From: Bacteroidota bacterium
GTDB lineage: Bacteria; Bacteroidota; Bacteroidia; Sphingobacteriales; Sphingobacteriaceae
DNA: 64,000 nt
Direction: 5' to 3'
NCBI GenBank assembly: GCA_023450085.1
Contig: JAEXHI010000019.1
Span: forward strand, 139,617-203,616
In this document: positions 16,965-27,087 of the stretch, piece after piece
How the letters are laid out: each line of letters starts with the position of its first letter
Position numbering within the stretch: the first letter of the stretch is position 1
The notes under the pieces: generated by a model
Seen by the model: only the letters and a program-made list of their open reading frames with translations
Told to the model about the DNA's origin: nothing
The model's database searches: none
Made by a program: the position numbers and the translations under genes

Positions 16965-16972
16965 TACTTTTG
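16965..16972 (+). promoter_or_regulatory. -7 box of the mannan operon promoter
   Basis: TACTTTTG matches TAnnTTTG and lies 22 bases before the susC ATG. The -33 position has only TTATT, as expected for a promoter that needs an activator. Confidence 0.55.
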
Positions 16973-16994
16973 AATTAACCAAATATGACTATTT

Positions 16995-19900
16995 ATGCGT
17001 AATCAACTAACCACCTATTTACTAGCACTATTTGTATGTGTGTTGTTTGTTGCCGAAGCGTTTGCGCAGGACAAGAAATTGTCTGGAAAGGTAATGGACG
17101 AAAATGGGCTTCCGCTTGCGGGAGTTTCAGTAAGCATAAAAGGTGCTAAAATTTCCACTACTACCAATGAAAATGGTAGTTTCCTTATTAACGCTCCCTC
17201 AAATGCTCAAACCATTACCTTTTCTTATTTAGGTAGGGTGCAGCAAGAACTTCCTATTGGAAACAAAACTAATTTCAATGTGAACCTTCAGTCGGCTAGT
17301 ACCACGCTCTCTGATGTAGTAATTATTGGATACGGTACGGTCAAAAAATCTGACCTGACAGGTTCGGTCGCTCGAATTGACCGAGAAGATTTAACCAGGG
17401 ATGTGCCTACCAATATATTACAGGCAATGCAAGGGAAAGTAGCGGGGGTAAATGTGACGCAAAATGATGGTGCTCCAGGTGCTGGCTTAAGTATTAGGGT
17501 ACGTGGTTCCAATTCTTTTTTAGGCGGTACTGAGCCTTTGTATGTGATAGATGGGGTGCCTTTTAACAATTCCAGTAGCGGTGCCACGCCAATGTCCTTA
17601 GGAGAAGATGAAAAGCAAACACTTAATGCTATGTCTTTTCTTAATCCAGATGATATTGAGAGCATTGATATTTTAAAAGACGCTTCGGCAACGGCTATTT
17701 ACGGCTCTAGGGGAGCTAATGGTGTGGTGTTAATTACCACTAGAAAAGGTAAAACTGGAAAAGATAAAGTGGAAGCTAACTTTAACGCAGGTATGGCATC
17801 GGTATCAAAGAAAATTGATGTGTTAAATGCATCGGAATATGCCGCGTATCAAAACTTGGCCTATTTAAACTCAAATAAATATACGGGCACCAATTATAAT
17901 GTGCCATTTCCAGGTACAAATGTGCCCGACCCCGCAAATCCAGGAAATACCTATTATTCAAAAGGACCGCAGGATTACGTAGGTGACACCAACAATTGGC
18001 AGGACCGAATTTTTAGAAATGGCCTATATCAAAAATATTCTTTAAACATTTCTGGTGGAACCGATGCGGGAACGCATAGTGTAACCTTCAACTATTTAGA
18101 CCAAGAAGGAACGGTGCTCAATTCTAAATATAACCGATTGGGCTTGGCGCTAAACCTAAACAGAAATATCAGTAAAACTTTTAAGATAGGGAGTAGTACT
18201 TCCTTGGCAAGCACCCGAACCAATGGGGTGAAAACAGGTACGGATAAATCGGATGCGGCAAGTGCAGGGGTCATCAGGTCGGCCTTAACTTTCCCTTCCA
18301 CTATTTCAGACCCTATTGCTTACGATGGGGTGGGCGATGCTTTCATCACCAATCCATACATCTATGTAAATGATATTTTGAATACCGTAAAAGGCTTGAA
18401 CATCTTTTCGTCCAATTATTTGGAAGCTACTTTCCTGAAAGATTTTAAATTCAGACAAAATGTAGGTTTCAACTATTCAAGCAGCAACAGAGACCAATAT
18501 TACCCTCGAACAGTTTACGAAGGTTTCTCAATGAAAGGTTGGGGCTTAAAAGCGGATAACATTTGGAACAGCGGTGTAGCCGAAAGTATTTTGACTTATA
18601 ACAAAGCCATTAACAAGCACAGTTTAAATGTGATGGCTGCAGGAACTTATGAGCGTACTAACGGACAGAGCAAAAGAGCGGAAGCCAAAACTTTTCCTAA
18701 TGATGCTTTGCAGAACGAAAACTTAGCAGCTGGGGAAGTGGTGATGCCTGTAATCACTTCGAGATACCAATCGACCCTGATTTCATTTTTGGGAAGGGCC
18801 AATTATAATTATGATGACCGCTATCTATTGACCGTCTCTTATCGTCAGGATGGCTCCAGCAAGTTTGGTAAAGACAATAAATGGGCAGGTTTCCCATCAG
18901 CAGCAGTGGCTTGGAAAGTATCGAGCGAGGACTTTATGAAAGGGCTAAAGTTTGTGAACGATTTGAAGTTGCGGTTTAGCTACGGGCAAACAGGTAACCA
19001 AGGGATTGGTTCTTATGCCTCTCTTGTAAAGCTGAGCGTATATAACTACGTGTTCGGCGGTGCTGTTCAAACAGGTTTGGCCAATGATTTATTCTCTGGA
19101 CCAGCCAATGAAAAATTGAAATGGGAAACCACCAGTGCCTACAACTTGGGGCTTGATGTGGCCATGTTCAATAACCGTTTGAACCTTCAGGTAGAAGTAT
19201 ACAAGAAAATTACCGATGACCTTTTGCAAAACTTGGTCATCCCATCATCTACTGGTTTTGAAACCAAATTGGTGAACTCAGGTTCTATCCAAAATAAAGG
19301 CTTGGAGGTAACGCTTGGTGGCACGGTAATGAAAAGCAAGGATTTTGAATGGAAATCGAACTTTAATATTGCCTTTAACCGAAACAAGATTTTAAGTCTT
19401 AGCGATGATGTTAAAGAACAATATGCCCGCAACATCTCTACTGGCGATGCGCCATTTATCCAAACCGTAGGCAAGCCTATTGGTGCCCTGTATGGTTATG
19501 TGGAGGATGGTTATTATGATAATGAGGCCGAAGTAAGGAACGACCCTATTTACACCAATCAAGGTTCTTCTATTATTTTGAGAACGATTGGTGAAATCAA
19601 ATACAAAAATCTGGATAACGACCCAACGGCGATTACGCAAGGCGATAGAACTTTTATTGGAGATGTAAACCCCGATTATACCTTCGGTTTTACCAATAAC
19701 TTTAAATACAAACGATTTGATTTAAGTGTGTTCATTAACGGGGTGCAAGGAAACGACATCATCAATATGAACACCCGTTTTAATGCCAATTTGGGAAGTA
19801 ATAAAAACATCACCAAAGAAATGGCAGATGGTGCTTGGGCGGCTGGGCAAGACAACAGTAATGCAACAGGGCCAAAGGTAATGCGCCAATTTTTTAGGAC

Positions 19901-20168
19901 CATCTTTTTCTCTAGGAGGTTTATTGAAGATGGCAGTTTTGTGAGGGTGAAAAATATCACCTTGGGCTATAACCTTCCCCTCAAATCAAAAACCATATCA
20001 GCCATGAGGGTGTCTGTAGGCGTTAACAACTTGCTTACGTTTACCAACTATTCAGGCTACGACCCCGAAATTAACAGCTATGGCGATAATCCAGCATTGT
20101 TTGGGGTAGACTTGGGAGGTTACCCTAACTCCAGAACTTACAACCTATCATTACGTTGCAACTTTTAA
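16995..20168 (+). CDS. SusC/RagA-type TonB-linked outer-membrane receptor
   Basis: The 1057-residue protein is a TonB-dependent transporter that moves oligosaccharides across the outer membrane together with a SusD lid. It has a signal peptide (cleaved near AFAQD, residue 25), a carboxypeptidase-regulatory-like beta-sandwich (LSGKVMDENGLPLAGVSVSI), a TonB box region (VVIIGYGTVKKSDLTGSV), a plug (IRGSNSFLGG-like and ATAIYGSRGANGVVLITT) and a 22-strand-type barrel that ends in an aromatic residue (LRCNF). The length is usual. It opens the operon and has the only clear promoter. The substrate is inferred as beta-mannan oligosaccharides from the downstream enzymes. Confidence 0.95.
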   Translation: MRNQLTTYLLALFVCVLFVAEAFAQDKKLSGKVMDENGLPLAGVSVSIKGAKISTTTNENGSFLINAPSNAQTITFSYLGRVQQELPIGNKTNFNVNLQSASTTLSDVVIIGYGTVKKSDLTGSVARIDREDLTRDVPTNILQAMQGKVAGVNVTQNDGAPGAGLSIRVRGSNSFLGGTEPLYVIDGVPFNNSSSGATPMSLGEDEKQTLNAMSFLNPDDIESIDILKDASATAIYGSRGANGVVLITTRKGKTGKDKVEANFNAGMASVSKKIDVLNASEYAAYQNLAYLNSNKYTGTNYNVPFPGTNVPDPANPGNTYYSKGPQDYVGDTNNWQDRIFRNGLYQKYSLNISGGTDAGTHSVTFNYLDQEGTVLNSKYNRLGLALNLNRNISKTFKIGSSTSLASTRTNGVKTGTDKSDAASAGVIRSALTFPSTISDPIAYDGVGDAFITNPYIYVNDILNTVKGLNIFSSNYLEATFLKDFKFRQNVGFNYSSSNRDQYYPRTVYEGFSMKGWGLKADNIWNSGVAESILTYNKAINKHSLNVMAAGTYERTNGQSKRAEAKTFPNDALQNENLAAGEVVMPVITSRYQSTLISFLGRANYNYDDRYLLTVSYRQDGSSKFGKDNKWAGFPSAAVAWKVSSEDFMKGLKFVNDLKLRFSYGQTGNQGIGSYASLVKLSVYNYVFGGAVQTGLANDLFSGPANEKLKWETTSAYNLGLDVAMFNNRLNLQVEVYKKITDDLLQNLVIPSSTGFETKLVNSGSIQNKGLEVTLGGTVMKSKDFEWKSNFNIAFNRNKILSLSDDVKEQYARNISTGDAPFIQTVGKPIGALYGYVEDGYYDNEAEVRNDPIYTNQGSSIILRTIGEIKYKNLDNDPTAITQGDRTFIGDVNPDYTFGFTNNFKYKRFDLSVFINGVQGNDIINMNTRFNANLGSNKNITKEMADGAWAAGQDNSNATGPKVMRQFFRTIFFSRRFIEDGSFVRVKNITLGYNLPLKSKTISAMRVSVGVNNLLTFTNYSGYDPEINSYGDNPALFGVDLGGYPNSRTYNLSLRCNF

Positions 20169-20179
20169 ACCTTAACCAC

Positions 20180-21832
20180 ATGAAAACGATTTCAAAATAT
20201 TTAACGGTATCGGTAATTGGTTTGGCTTTGTTAAGCACCATTTCATGCAAAAAGGCATTGGAAGAAAAACCATACTCATTTTATTCGCCAGAAAACTTTT
20301 ATAAAAACGAAAGCGATGCAAAAGCGGCCATTAATGGCGTGTATGCAGCTTTATATACTTGGGAAATGTACTTGCAGCCATTTTGGAACATGACCATTTT
20401 GGATGATGACCACGTTTCGGGAGCCGATTGGTATTTAGGAACTACGGGCGCAGGTAACCCACAATCATACTGGGGTGTTGACGGACCTTGGGTAGGTTGC
20501 TATACCATTATTTCGAGGGCAAATTCAGTATTGGAAAATGTAGTGAACATCACGGATATTGATGCGGATGTTAAAAAAAGAATCTTGGGAGAAGCCTACT
20601 TTTTAAGGGGTTGGGCCTATTTCCAATTGGTACAATTGTACGGAGGTGTTCCCATTCATTTGAAAACCATTTCGGCAGATAATCCAGAAACGAATGTGCC
20701 TAGAGCTACGGTAAAAGCTACCTACGATGTGGTGATCTCCGATTTTAAATCGGCAGAAGCTAATTTATTCCCAGCAGGACATGCCAAAGCAGGAGAAGTA
20801 GGTCGTGTAAATCAGGGAGTGGCTAAAGCATTTTTGGCAAAAACTTATTTGACCATCGGTTCTGGAGCCGCAACAGGAAATGTGACTGTGAGGGGTGGCA
20901 CCGATAATGGTTATTACACTTACGCCAAAACGGTGGTAGCAGGATTGGAAGGTGTAGACTCGAAAGCTTATTTCCTGCTTGCCAGAGACAAAGCTGCAGA
21001 ACTATTGGTGGCTGGCGGGCCTTATGCGCTTACGGCAAATTGGAAGGATTTGTGGAGCATTGCTGGCAGGAATAACAAGGAGCAAATGTGGGAGGTGCAA
21101 TCGCTGTCGGGTACCAGTTTTATCAACGAAATAGGTAACTACTTTTCTGCCCGCTCCACTTTTGGACAAGGCGCAGTTTTCATGACCAATAACCACTACA
21201 AAGATTATCATGAAACCGATACCAGAGTGTTGGATGGGATTACCCATAATTATACCACTTTGCAAGGAACAAACATCTTTTACCCTTCATGGCAAGCGGC
21301 AAAATATCAATCGGTTAATGGCGTAAATTACAATAATACGGGGTCTACTACCGCTGAGCGTGCTTATACCACCAAATATGTAGTGACCGAGCAAACGGTG
21401 GTAAGGAGCGATGCTTTTGTGCCTTTGCTGCGATATTCTGAAGTTTATTTGATGTATGCCGAAGCTGAAAATGAGGTGAACGGAGCAACTACTTTAGCCT
21501 ATAATGCATTAAATGAAGTAAGGCTGAGAGCTTATATCAAAACAGGTACCCCTGCGGTTCCAGTAGCAGAAGCTTATGCACCAACAGGGATGACGCCTGA
21601 ACAATTTAGAAGTTTTGTACTGGCCGAAAGAGCAAGGGAATTTAGCTTAGAAGGGATCAGACGTTTTGACCTGATGCGTTGGGGTGTTTATTTGCAGGTG
21701 ATGAACAAAATTGGAACGGGACAAAACAATATCTCTAAACTAAGAGCAAATAAAAACCTATTGTATCCTATCCCATTAGGCGAACTCAATTCAAATACAG
21801 CCCTCAAAGGAACTAACAATCCAGGCTGGTAA
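20180..21832 (+). CDS. SusD/RagB family glycan-binding lipoprotein
   Basis: The start is the ATG at 20180, which gives the lipoprotein signal MKTISKYLTVSVIGLALLST with Cys23 in TISCKK; the open frame extends eight residues upstream but without sense. The protein has 550 residues. SusD features include the helical TPR-like segment (RILGEAYFLRGWAYFQLVQL, GGVPIHLKTIS) and the C-terminal LAERAREFSLEGIRRFDLMR and NLLYPIPLGE, which are nearly invariant. It covers the SusC barrel on the cell surface. It starts 11 bases after susC and should be translated from the same mRNA. Confidence 0.95.
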   Translation: MKTISKYLTVSVIGLALLSTISCKKALEEKPYSFYSPENFYKNESDAKAAINGVYAALYTWEMYLQPFWNMTILDDDHVSGADWYLGTTGAGNPQSYWGVDGPWVGCYTIISRANSVLENVVNITDIDADVKKRILGEAYFLRGWAYFQLVQLYGGVPIHLKTISADNPETNVPRATVKATYDVVISDFKSAEANLFPAGHAKAGEVGRVNQGVAKAFLAKTYLTIGSGAATGNVTVRGGTDNGYYTYAKTVVAGLEGVDSKAYFLLARDKAAELLVAGGPYALTANWKDLWSIAGRNNKEQMWEVQSLSGTSFINEIGNYFSARSTFGQGAVFMTNNHYKDYHETDTRVLDGITHNYTTLQGTNIFYPSWQAAKYQSVNGVNYNNTGSTTAERAYTTKYVVTEQTVVRSDAFVPLLRYSEVYLMYAEAENEVNGATTLAYNALNEVRLRAYIKTGTPAVPVAEAYAPTGMTPEQFRSFVLAERAREFSLEGIRRFDLMRWGVYLQVMNKIGTGQNNISKLRANKNLLYPIPLGELNSNTALKGTNNPGW

Positions 21833-21859
21833 ATTATAAATGACTAAATAGTTGAACAG

Positions 21860-22879
21860 ATGAAAACTATAGCAAAATATTTTGGTGTGTACGCCATTGC
21901 GATAGCGATGTTGGTACTCCTCGGCTGCAAAAAAGATAAAGAAGAAAATGCTGCACCACCAACGCTTACCGCAATTACCAATTTAACCAACAGAAGTACC
22001 GAACTACAGGCGGTTGATTATGGCGATTGGATTATCATTAAGGGTACAAACTTGAAAACCACTCAAAAGGTTGATTTTAATGGTACGCTCGCGGCTGATT
22101 CGCTTACTTATGCCGAGGATAATGGCATTACGGTTAAAATCCCAGCAAATTTAACCGACCCTATCAATAACCCCATTACCGTAACCACCAAATATGGTAC
22201 GGCAACGCTTAATTTTAAAATTAGGCAGCCCTCTCCATTTGTTGAGGATTTTTCGCCAGGCGCTGGGGTGCCTGATGATGAAATTACCATTGCTGGGAAT
22301 TATTTCAAAGGCTTAAGTGGCGTAACCATCAATGGTGTAAATGCGACCGTTGTTTCCAGTACTCAAACGCAAATCAAAGTAAAAGTGCCTACGGGTGTAA
22401 CTTATGGCCCAGTGGTAGTGACTACTCCTGTAGGCTCGGTAACGGCTACCAAAACTTTTGGTTTAAAACATACCATTTTTGATGATGCCCTGAGAAATTC
22501 GTGGACCAATACTTCTTATTCGAGTACGCTTAATTTGGCCAGTACCGAAAATAACAGAAGAGGTACAGCAGCCATTAAAGCTACTTACATCGGTTTCGGT
22601 GCGGTAAGATTTAGGCTGGTGTCTAAATTCAATACTGCAGGTTACAGTATGGTGAAAATATCCATTTTCGGTGGTGTGGGTACACAGGGCAAGAAAATTA
22701 GAATTTCGGTAACGCCTGCAGCAGCAACTTATGAATTGATTTTGAATGAAGGAAAATGGACCGACTACCAAGTGCCTTTAATTAACATTGGGAACCCTGC
22801 AACCATTGAATACATCACCTTCCAAGAGTTTAGCAATTTTGCTTCGCAGGTGTACATTGATGATGTTGGCTTCTATTAA
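21860..22879 (+). CDS. IPT/TIG-domain surface glycan-binding lipoprotein
   Basis: The 339-residue protein has a lipoprotein signal (LLGCKKDKEEN, Cys23). Two IPT/TIG immunoglobulin-like domains follow (about 37-120 and 122-205; ENGITVKIPANL and GVTINGVNATVVSSTQTQIK are typical edges). A C-terminal domain of about 130 residues ends in QVYIDDVGFY and resembles a carbohydrate-binding jelly roll. Proteins at this position after SusD are usually surface glycan-binding proteins. I infer that it holds mannan on the cell surface. The gap to susD is 27 bases and to the mannanase gene nine. Confidence 0.8.
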   Translation: MKTIAKYFGVYAIAIAMLVLLGCKKDKEENAAPPTLTAITNLTNRSTELQAVDYGDWIIIKGTNLKTTQKVDFNGTLAADSLTYAEDNGITVKIPANLTDPINNPITVTTKYGTATLNFKIRQPSPFVEDFSPGAGVPDDEITIAGNYFKGLSGVTINGVNATVVSSTQTQIKVKVPTGVTYGPVVVTTPVGSVTATKTFGLKHTIFDDALRNSWTNTSYSSTLNLASTENNRRGTAAIKATYIGFGAVRFRLVSKFNTAGYSMVKISIFGGVGTQGKKIRISVTPAAATYELILNEGKWTDYQVPLINIGNPATIEYITFQEFSNFASQVYIDDVGFY

Positions 22880-22888
22880 TTTTTATTT

Positions 22889-24025
22889 ATGCTCAAAAAA
22901 ATAACCCTGTTTTTCTTGGTAATTGCTTTAATAGGCTGGCAAAATGTGTTGGCCCAAAAGCTAAGCCATTCTAATCCAACAAAGGAAACAAAAGCCTTGT
23001 ATCAAAACTTGCATGCCTTAAGTAAGAAGTATGTTTTGTTTGGCCATCAGGATGATTTGGCTTATGGCGTGGATTGGAAATATCAAGAGGGAAGAAGTGA
23101 TGTAAAAGAAACTGCAGGCGATTATCCTGCGGTGTATGGATGGGATATTGGTAAGATTGAGCATGGCTCAGCCAATAACATCGACGGTGTGCCTTTTGAA
23201 AAAATGAAGACTTACATCAAAGCAGGTTATGAAAGAGGAGCGGTCATCACCATCAGTTGGCATTTTGATAATCCCTTAACAGGTGGCTCCTCATGGGATA
23301 CTACGCGTAATACAGTTAAAGCTATTTTGCCAGGTGGCGATAAGCACGAGCTGTATAAACAATGGTTGGATAAGGCGGCCAATTTTCTGTTGAGCTTAAA
23401 AGGTGCCAAAGGCGAATACATTCCAGTATTGTTTAGACCGTTTCATGAACTTACAGGCCGTTGGTTTTGGTGGGGCAGTAATACGACCACACCAGCAGAA
23501 ATGAAAGAAATTTGGCAGTTTACAACCAATTATTTGAGGAAGACTAAAAAAATAAACCACCTCATTATGGTGTACAATACCAACGATTTTAAAACTGAAG
23601 CAGATTTTTTGCGCAGTTACCCTGGTGATGAATATGTAGACGTGTTGAGCTTTGATACCTATCAATTTGACCTTAACAAGAAAGAGAACTTCATCAAGGA
23701 AATTAGGAAGCAATCGGAAATAGTGACCAAGCTGGCCACTGAAAAAAATAAGTTGGCGGCCTTTGCTGAAACAGGTTTTGAAAATGTGCCTGACCCCAAT
23801 TGGTGGACAGGTACATTGTGGCCAGCCATTAAAGATTATCCGCTTTCGTATGTGCTCGTTTGGCGCAATGCAGGTTACATGCCGTCTTCCAAAAAAATGC
23901 ATTACTATGCCCCTTACAAAGGGGGCGTTTCGGCTGAAGACTTTAAACGCTTCTCTCAAAATTCAAAAGTGTTGTTGGAGAAAAAACTCCGTACCAAAAA
24001 GATATACCAAAACCAAACAAACTAA
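22889..24025 (+). CDS. GH26 endo-beta-1,4-mannanase
   Basis: The 378-residue protein has a signal peptide (about 1-22, ending LAQ) and then one GH26 domain. The acid/base is Glu187 in FRPFHELTGRWFWWG, and the nucleophile is Glu294 in AFAETGFENVP. Both stand in the family-conserved contexts, together with the substrate-binding ISWHFDNP (122-129) and LSFDTYQ. GH26 enzymes cut beta-1,4-mannan and often release mannobiose, which fits the epimerase and phosphorylase downstream. No lipobox is seen, so it may be periplasmic or secreted. It starts nine bases after the glycan-binding lipoprotein gene. Confidence 0.93.
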   Translation: MLKKITLFFLVIALIGWQNVLAQKLSHSNPTKETKALYQNLHALSKKYVLFGHQDDLAYGVDWKYQEGRSDVKETAGDYPAVYGWDIGKIEHGSANNIDGVPFEKMKTYIKAGYERGAVITISWHFDNPLTGGSSWDTTRNTVKAILPGGDKHELYKQWLDKAANFLLSLKGAKGEYIPVLFRPFHELTGRWFWWGSNTTTPAEMKEIWQFTTNYLRKTKKINHLIMVYNTNDFKTEADFLRSYPGDEYVDVLSFDTYQFDLNKKENFIKEIRKQSEIVTKLATEKNKLAAFAETGFENVPDPNWWTGTLWPAIKDYPLSYVLVWRNAGYMPSSKKMHYYAPYKGGVSAEDFKRFSQNSKVLLEKKLRTKKIYQNQTN

Positions 24026-24033
24026 CCAAACTA

Positions 24034-25860
24034 ATGAAGTTACAATTCATCGACATCGCTATCCTCATCATCTATCTCGCTACCATGGTGCTGATTGGTT
24101 TTTATATGAAGAATAAAGCCAAACAGGACAAAGAAAGTTATCTCATGGGCGGCAAAAAGCTGCCTTGGTACATGTTGGGGCTTAGCGATGCCAGTGATAT
24201 GTTCGATATCAGTGGCACCATGTGGATGGTGGCATTGTGCTTTGTTTATGGCTTCAAGAGCATCTGGATTCCTTGGCTGTGGCCAGTGTTTAACCAAGTG
24301 TTTATGATGATGTTTTTGTCTAAGTGGTTAAGAAGGTCAAATGCGACTACGGGTGCTGAATGGTTAAAAACAAGATTTGGCTTAGTTGGAAAAGGAGTGA
24401 ACGGTTCGCATGCTATTGTCATTGCCTTTGCCTTGATTAGCTGCCTTGGTTTTTTGGCCTACGGGTTTATTGGCTTAGGCAAATTCATCCAAGTGTTTGT
24501 ACCATGGGACTATGTAAAGGAGTATGTGCCTTTTCATATTACAGATAAATATGTGCCGCATTTTTATGGAATTGTGTTTACGCTGTTTGCCATGTTCTAT
24601 TCCATTTTGGGAGGGATGCACAGCATTGTTTTGGGCGATGCCATTAAATATATCATCATGACCATAGCCTGTTTGGCTATTGGTGTGATTGCGGTGCAGC
24701 ATTTAGCTACTCAAAGCTTAAATGTACCGCATGGTTGGAACGACCCTTTCTTTGGTTGGAAACTCAATCTCGACTGGAGCAAGATTGCGGCCGAAGCCAA
24801 TCAGAAAATTGCAGATGATGGTTTTAGCCTATTTGGACTTTTCTTTATGATGATGTTGTTGAAAGGTGTTTTTGCTTCGTTAGCAGGGCCAGCACCTAAT
24901 TACGATATGCAAAAAATATTGAGTACCCGAAGCCCCAAGGAAGCCAGTAAAATGACAGGCTTTGTGAGCATTATTTTGCTGCCTATCCGATACACCATGG
25001 TAACGGGCTTAACGGTGTTGGCGCTTCTGTACTACAACCAAATTTACCTTAAAGATGCCAATGGCATTACCGATTTTGAGAAGATTTTACCTGCAACCAT
25101 TAATAATTTTCTGCCAGTTGGCGTACTTGGTTTGGTACTAACAGGTTTGTTGGGTGCTTTTATGGGGACTTTTAGCGGGACCTTAAATGCTGCGCAGGCT
25201 TATATTGTGAATGATATTTACTTGAAATACATCAACCCCACGGCACCTACCAAAAAAATCATCTCGATGAACTATATCGTAGGTGTGTTGGTAGTTGTTG
25301 CAGGTGTATTTTTCGGTTTCTTGGCCAAAGATGTGAACGATATTCTGCAATGGATAGTAGGAGGTTTGTACGGCGGTTATGTAGCGGCCAACTGTTTAAA
25401 GTGGTACTGGTGGCGCTTTAATGCCAATGGCTTTTTCTGGGGAATGGCGGTAGGTATTGGCGCAGCTTTGCTGATGCCTTATGTCACCACAGGCTTGCCT
25501 TTGTTTTGGTGGCCAGCACTTTTTGTACTTTCTCTCATTGGTTGTGTAGTGGGTACTTATGCTGCTCCGCCAACAGATTTAGCCGTTTTAAAATCATTTT
25601 ACAAAAACGTAAAACCTTGGGGTTTTTGGCAGCCCATTCATGAATTGGTGGTGGCCGAAGAACCTACTTTCAAAGCCAACAAAAATTTTAAGCTAGATAT
25701 GTTTAACGTGGCTTTGGGAATAGTGGCCCAACTCTGCTTAACCATATTTCCGATGTATCTCATTACGGGGATGTATACGCAGTTGGCTGTGAACTTGGCT
25801 GTTTTGGCCGTTATCGTAGTTATTTTAAAAAGAACATGGTGGAATAGATTAGAAGATTAA
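24034..25860 (+). CDS. sodium:solute symporter (SSS family), mannobiose importer
   Basis: The 608-residue protein has about 14 hydrophobic segments. SSS family features include the start IAILIIYLATMVLIGFYMKN, YLMGGKKLPWYMLGLSDASD and the core helix ending ATTGAEWLKTRFG. It should use the sodium gradient to import a sugar across the inner membrane. Its place between the GH26 and GH130 genes, with gaps of eight and four bases, matches the mannan operon known from Bacteroides fragilis, where the symporter carries mannobiose. The substrate is therefore inferred. Confidence 0.9.
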   Translation: MKLQFIDIAILIIYLATMVLIGFYMKNKAKQDKESYLMGGKKLPWYMLGLSDASDMFDISGTMWMVALCFVYGFKSIWIPWLWPVFNQVFMMMFLSKWLRRSNATTGAEWLKTRFGLVGKGVNGSHAIVIAFALISCLGFLAYGFIGLGKFIQVFVPWDYVKEYVPFHITDKYVPHFYGIVFTLFAMFYSILGGMHSIVLGDAIKYIIMTIACLAIGVIAVQHLATQSLNVPHGWNDPFFGWKLNLDWSKIAAEANQKIADDGFSLFGLFFMMMLLKGVFASLAGPAPNYDMQKILSTRSPKEASKMTGFVSIILLPIRYTMVTGLTVLALLYYNQIYLKDANGITDFEKILPATINNFLPVGVLGLVLTGLLGAFMGTFSGTLNAAQAYIVNDIYLKYINPTAPTKKIISMNYIVGVLVVVAGVFFGFLAKDVNDILQWIVGGLYGGYVAANCLKWYWWRFNANGFFWGMAVGIGAALLMPYVTTGLPLFWWPALFVLSLIGCVVGTYAAPPTDLAVLKSFYKNVKPWGFWQPIHELVVAEEPTFKANKNFKLDMFNVALGIVAQLCLTIFPMYLITGMYTQLAVNLAVLAVIVVILKRTWWNRLED

Positions 25861-25864
25861 AAAG

Positions 25865-27085
25865 ATGAAGACAAATTTCGAAGAGCGTATTTTACAGATG
25901 ACCAAGGCTCACCAACAATTGATAGAGGAGCCAAATCAAAAGCTAGCCACAGAAAATGGCATCTACCATCGATATCAAAATCCAGTATTAACGGCTCAAC
26001 ATATTCCGCTGAATTGGAGGTTCGATTTTAACCCCTTAACCAATCCGTTTTTGATGGAGCGATTTGGGGTAAACGCGGTACTAAATGCAGGAGCCATTAA
26101 ATTCGAAGGAAAATATATCCTCATGGCAAGGGTAGAGGGGAACGACCGAAAATCTTTTTTTGCCATCGCCGAAAGCCCAAATGGCGTAGCTCAATTTAAA
26201 TTTTGGGATAAGCCTGTGGTGATGCCCGAAACAGAAAATCCCGACACGAATATTTACGATGTTAGGTTGGTAGCTCACGAAGACGGTTGGATTTATGGTT
26301 TGTTTTGTACGGAAAGGAGAGACCCCAAAGCGAGTAAAGGTGACCAATCAGCAGCCATCGCACAATGCGGTATTGCCCGAACCAAAGACCTTGAAAACTG
26401 GGAACGTTTGGCTGATTTGAAAACCAATTCGGCACAACAACGAAATGTGGTATTACACCCCGAGTTTGTGAATGGGAAATACGCATTTTACACCCGTCCA
26501 CAAGATAGTTTCATTGAGGCTGGAAATGGTGGCGGCATTGGTTTTGGCTTGTCTGATACCATTGAAAATGCAGAAGTGAAGGAAGAAAAAGTGATTGACC
26601 AAAAGCAGTATCACACCGTTTACGAAGCTAAAAATGGCCAAGGCCCAGCACCAATAAAAACGGAGAAAGGCTGGCTGCATTTGGCCCATGGTGTGCGAAA
26701 TACTGCTGCGGGTTTAAGATATGTGCTGTATATGTTCATGACCGATTTAAATGACCTGACTAAGGTAACACATAAGCCGGCTGGCTACTTTATTGCGCCA
26801 GAAGGTGAGGAAAGAGTGGGCGACGTGTCCAACGTGGTTTTTTCAAATGGTTGGATATTGGACGATGACGGAACGGTGTACATTTATTACGCCTCTTCAG
26901 ATACCAGAATGCATGTAGCCACTACAAGTATAGCACAGTTGCTGGATTATGTAACCCACAATCCCGAGGATGGTTTAAGGTCTGCCACTTCCGTTCAAAC
27001 CATCATTAATATCATCGACAACAATCAAAAAATCGAAGAAGAAAATAATATGCTGGTAAATTTGAATGGAAAGGTAAGTTTGTAG
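25865..27085 (+). CDS. GH130 4-O-beta-D-mannosyl-D-glucose phosphorylase
   Basis: The 406-residue cytoplasmic enzyme converts mannosyl-glucose and phosphate to mannose 1-phosphate and glucose. The subfamily 1 marks are clear: LNWRFDFNPLTNPFLMERFG near 49-68, VEGNDRKSFFAIAESPNG, the catalytic Asp132 in TNIYDVRLVAHEDGW, and the substrate loop YEAKNGQGPAPI followed by GWLHLAHGVRN. The Asp lies within one residue of the catalytic Asp131 described for the B. fragilis enzyme. There is no signal peptide. The next gene begins two bases after its stop, so they are translationally linked. Confidence 0.93.
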   Translation: MKTNFEERILQMTKAHQQLIEEPNQKLATENGIYHRYQNPVLTAQHIPLNWRFDFNPLTNPFLMERFGVNAVLNAGAIKFEGKYILMARVEGNDRKSFFAIAESPNGVAQFKFWDKPVVMPETENPDTNIYDVRLVAHEDGWIYGLFCTERRDPKASKGDQSAAIAQCGIARTKDLENWERLADLKTNSAQQRNVVLHPEFVNGKYAFYTRPQDSFIEAGNGGGIGFGLSDTIENAEVKEEKVIDQKQYHTVYEAKNGQGPAPIKTEKGWLHLAHGVRNTAAGLRYVLYMFMTDLNDLTKVTHKPAGYFIAPEGEERVGDVSNVVFSNGWILDDDGTVYIYYASSDTRMHVATTSIAQLLDYVTHNPEDGLRSATSVQTIINIIDNNQKIEEENNMLVNLNGKVSL

Positions 27086-27087
27086 GC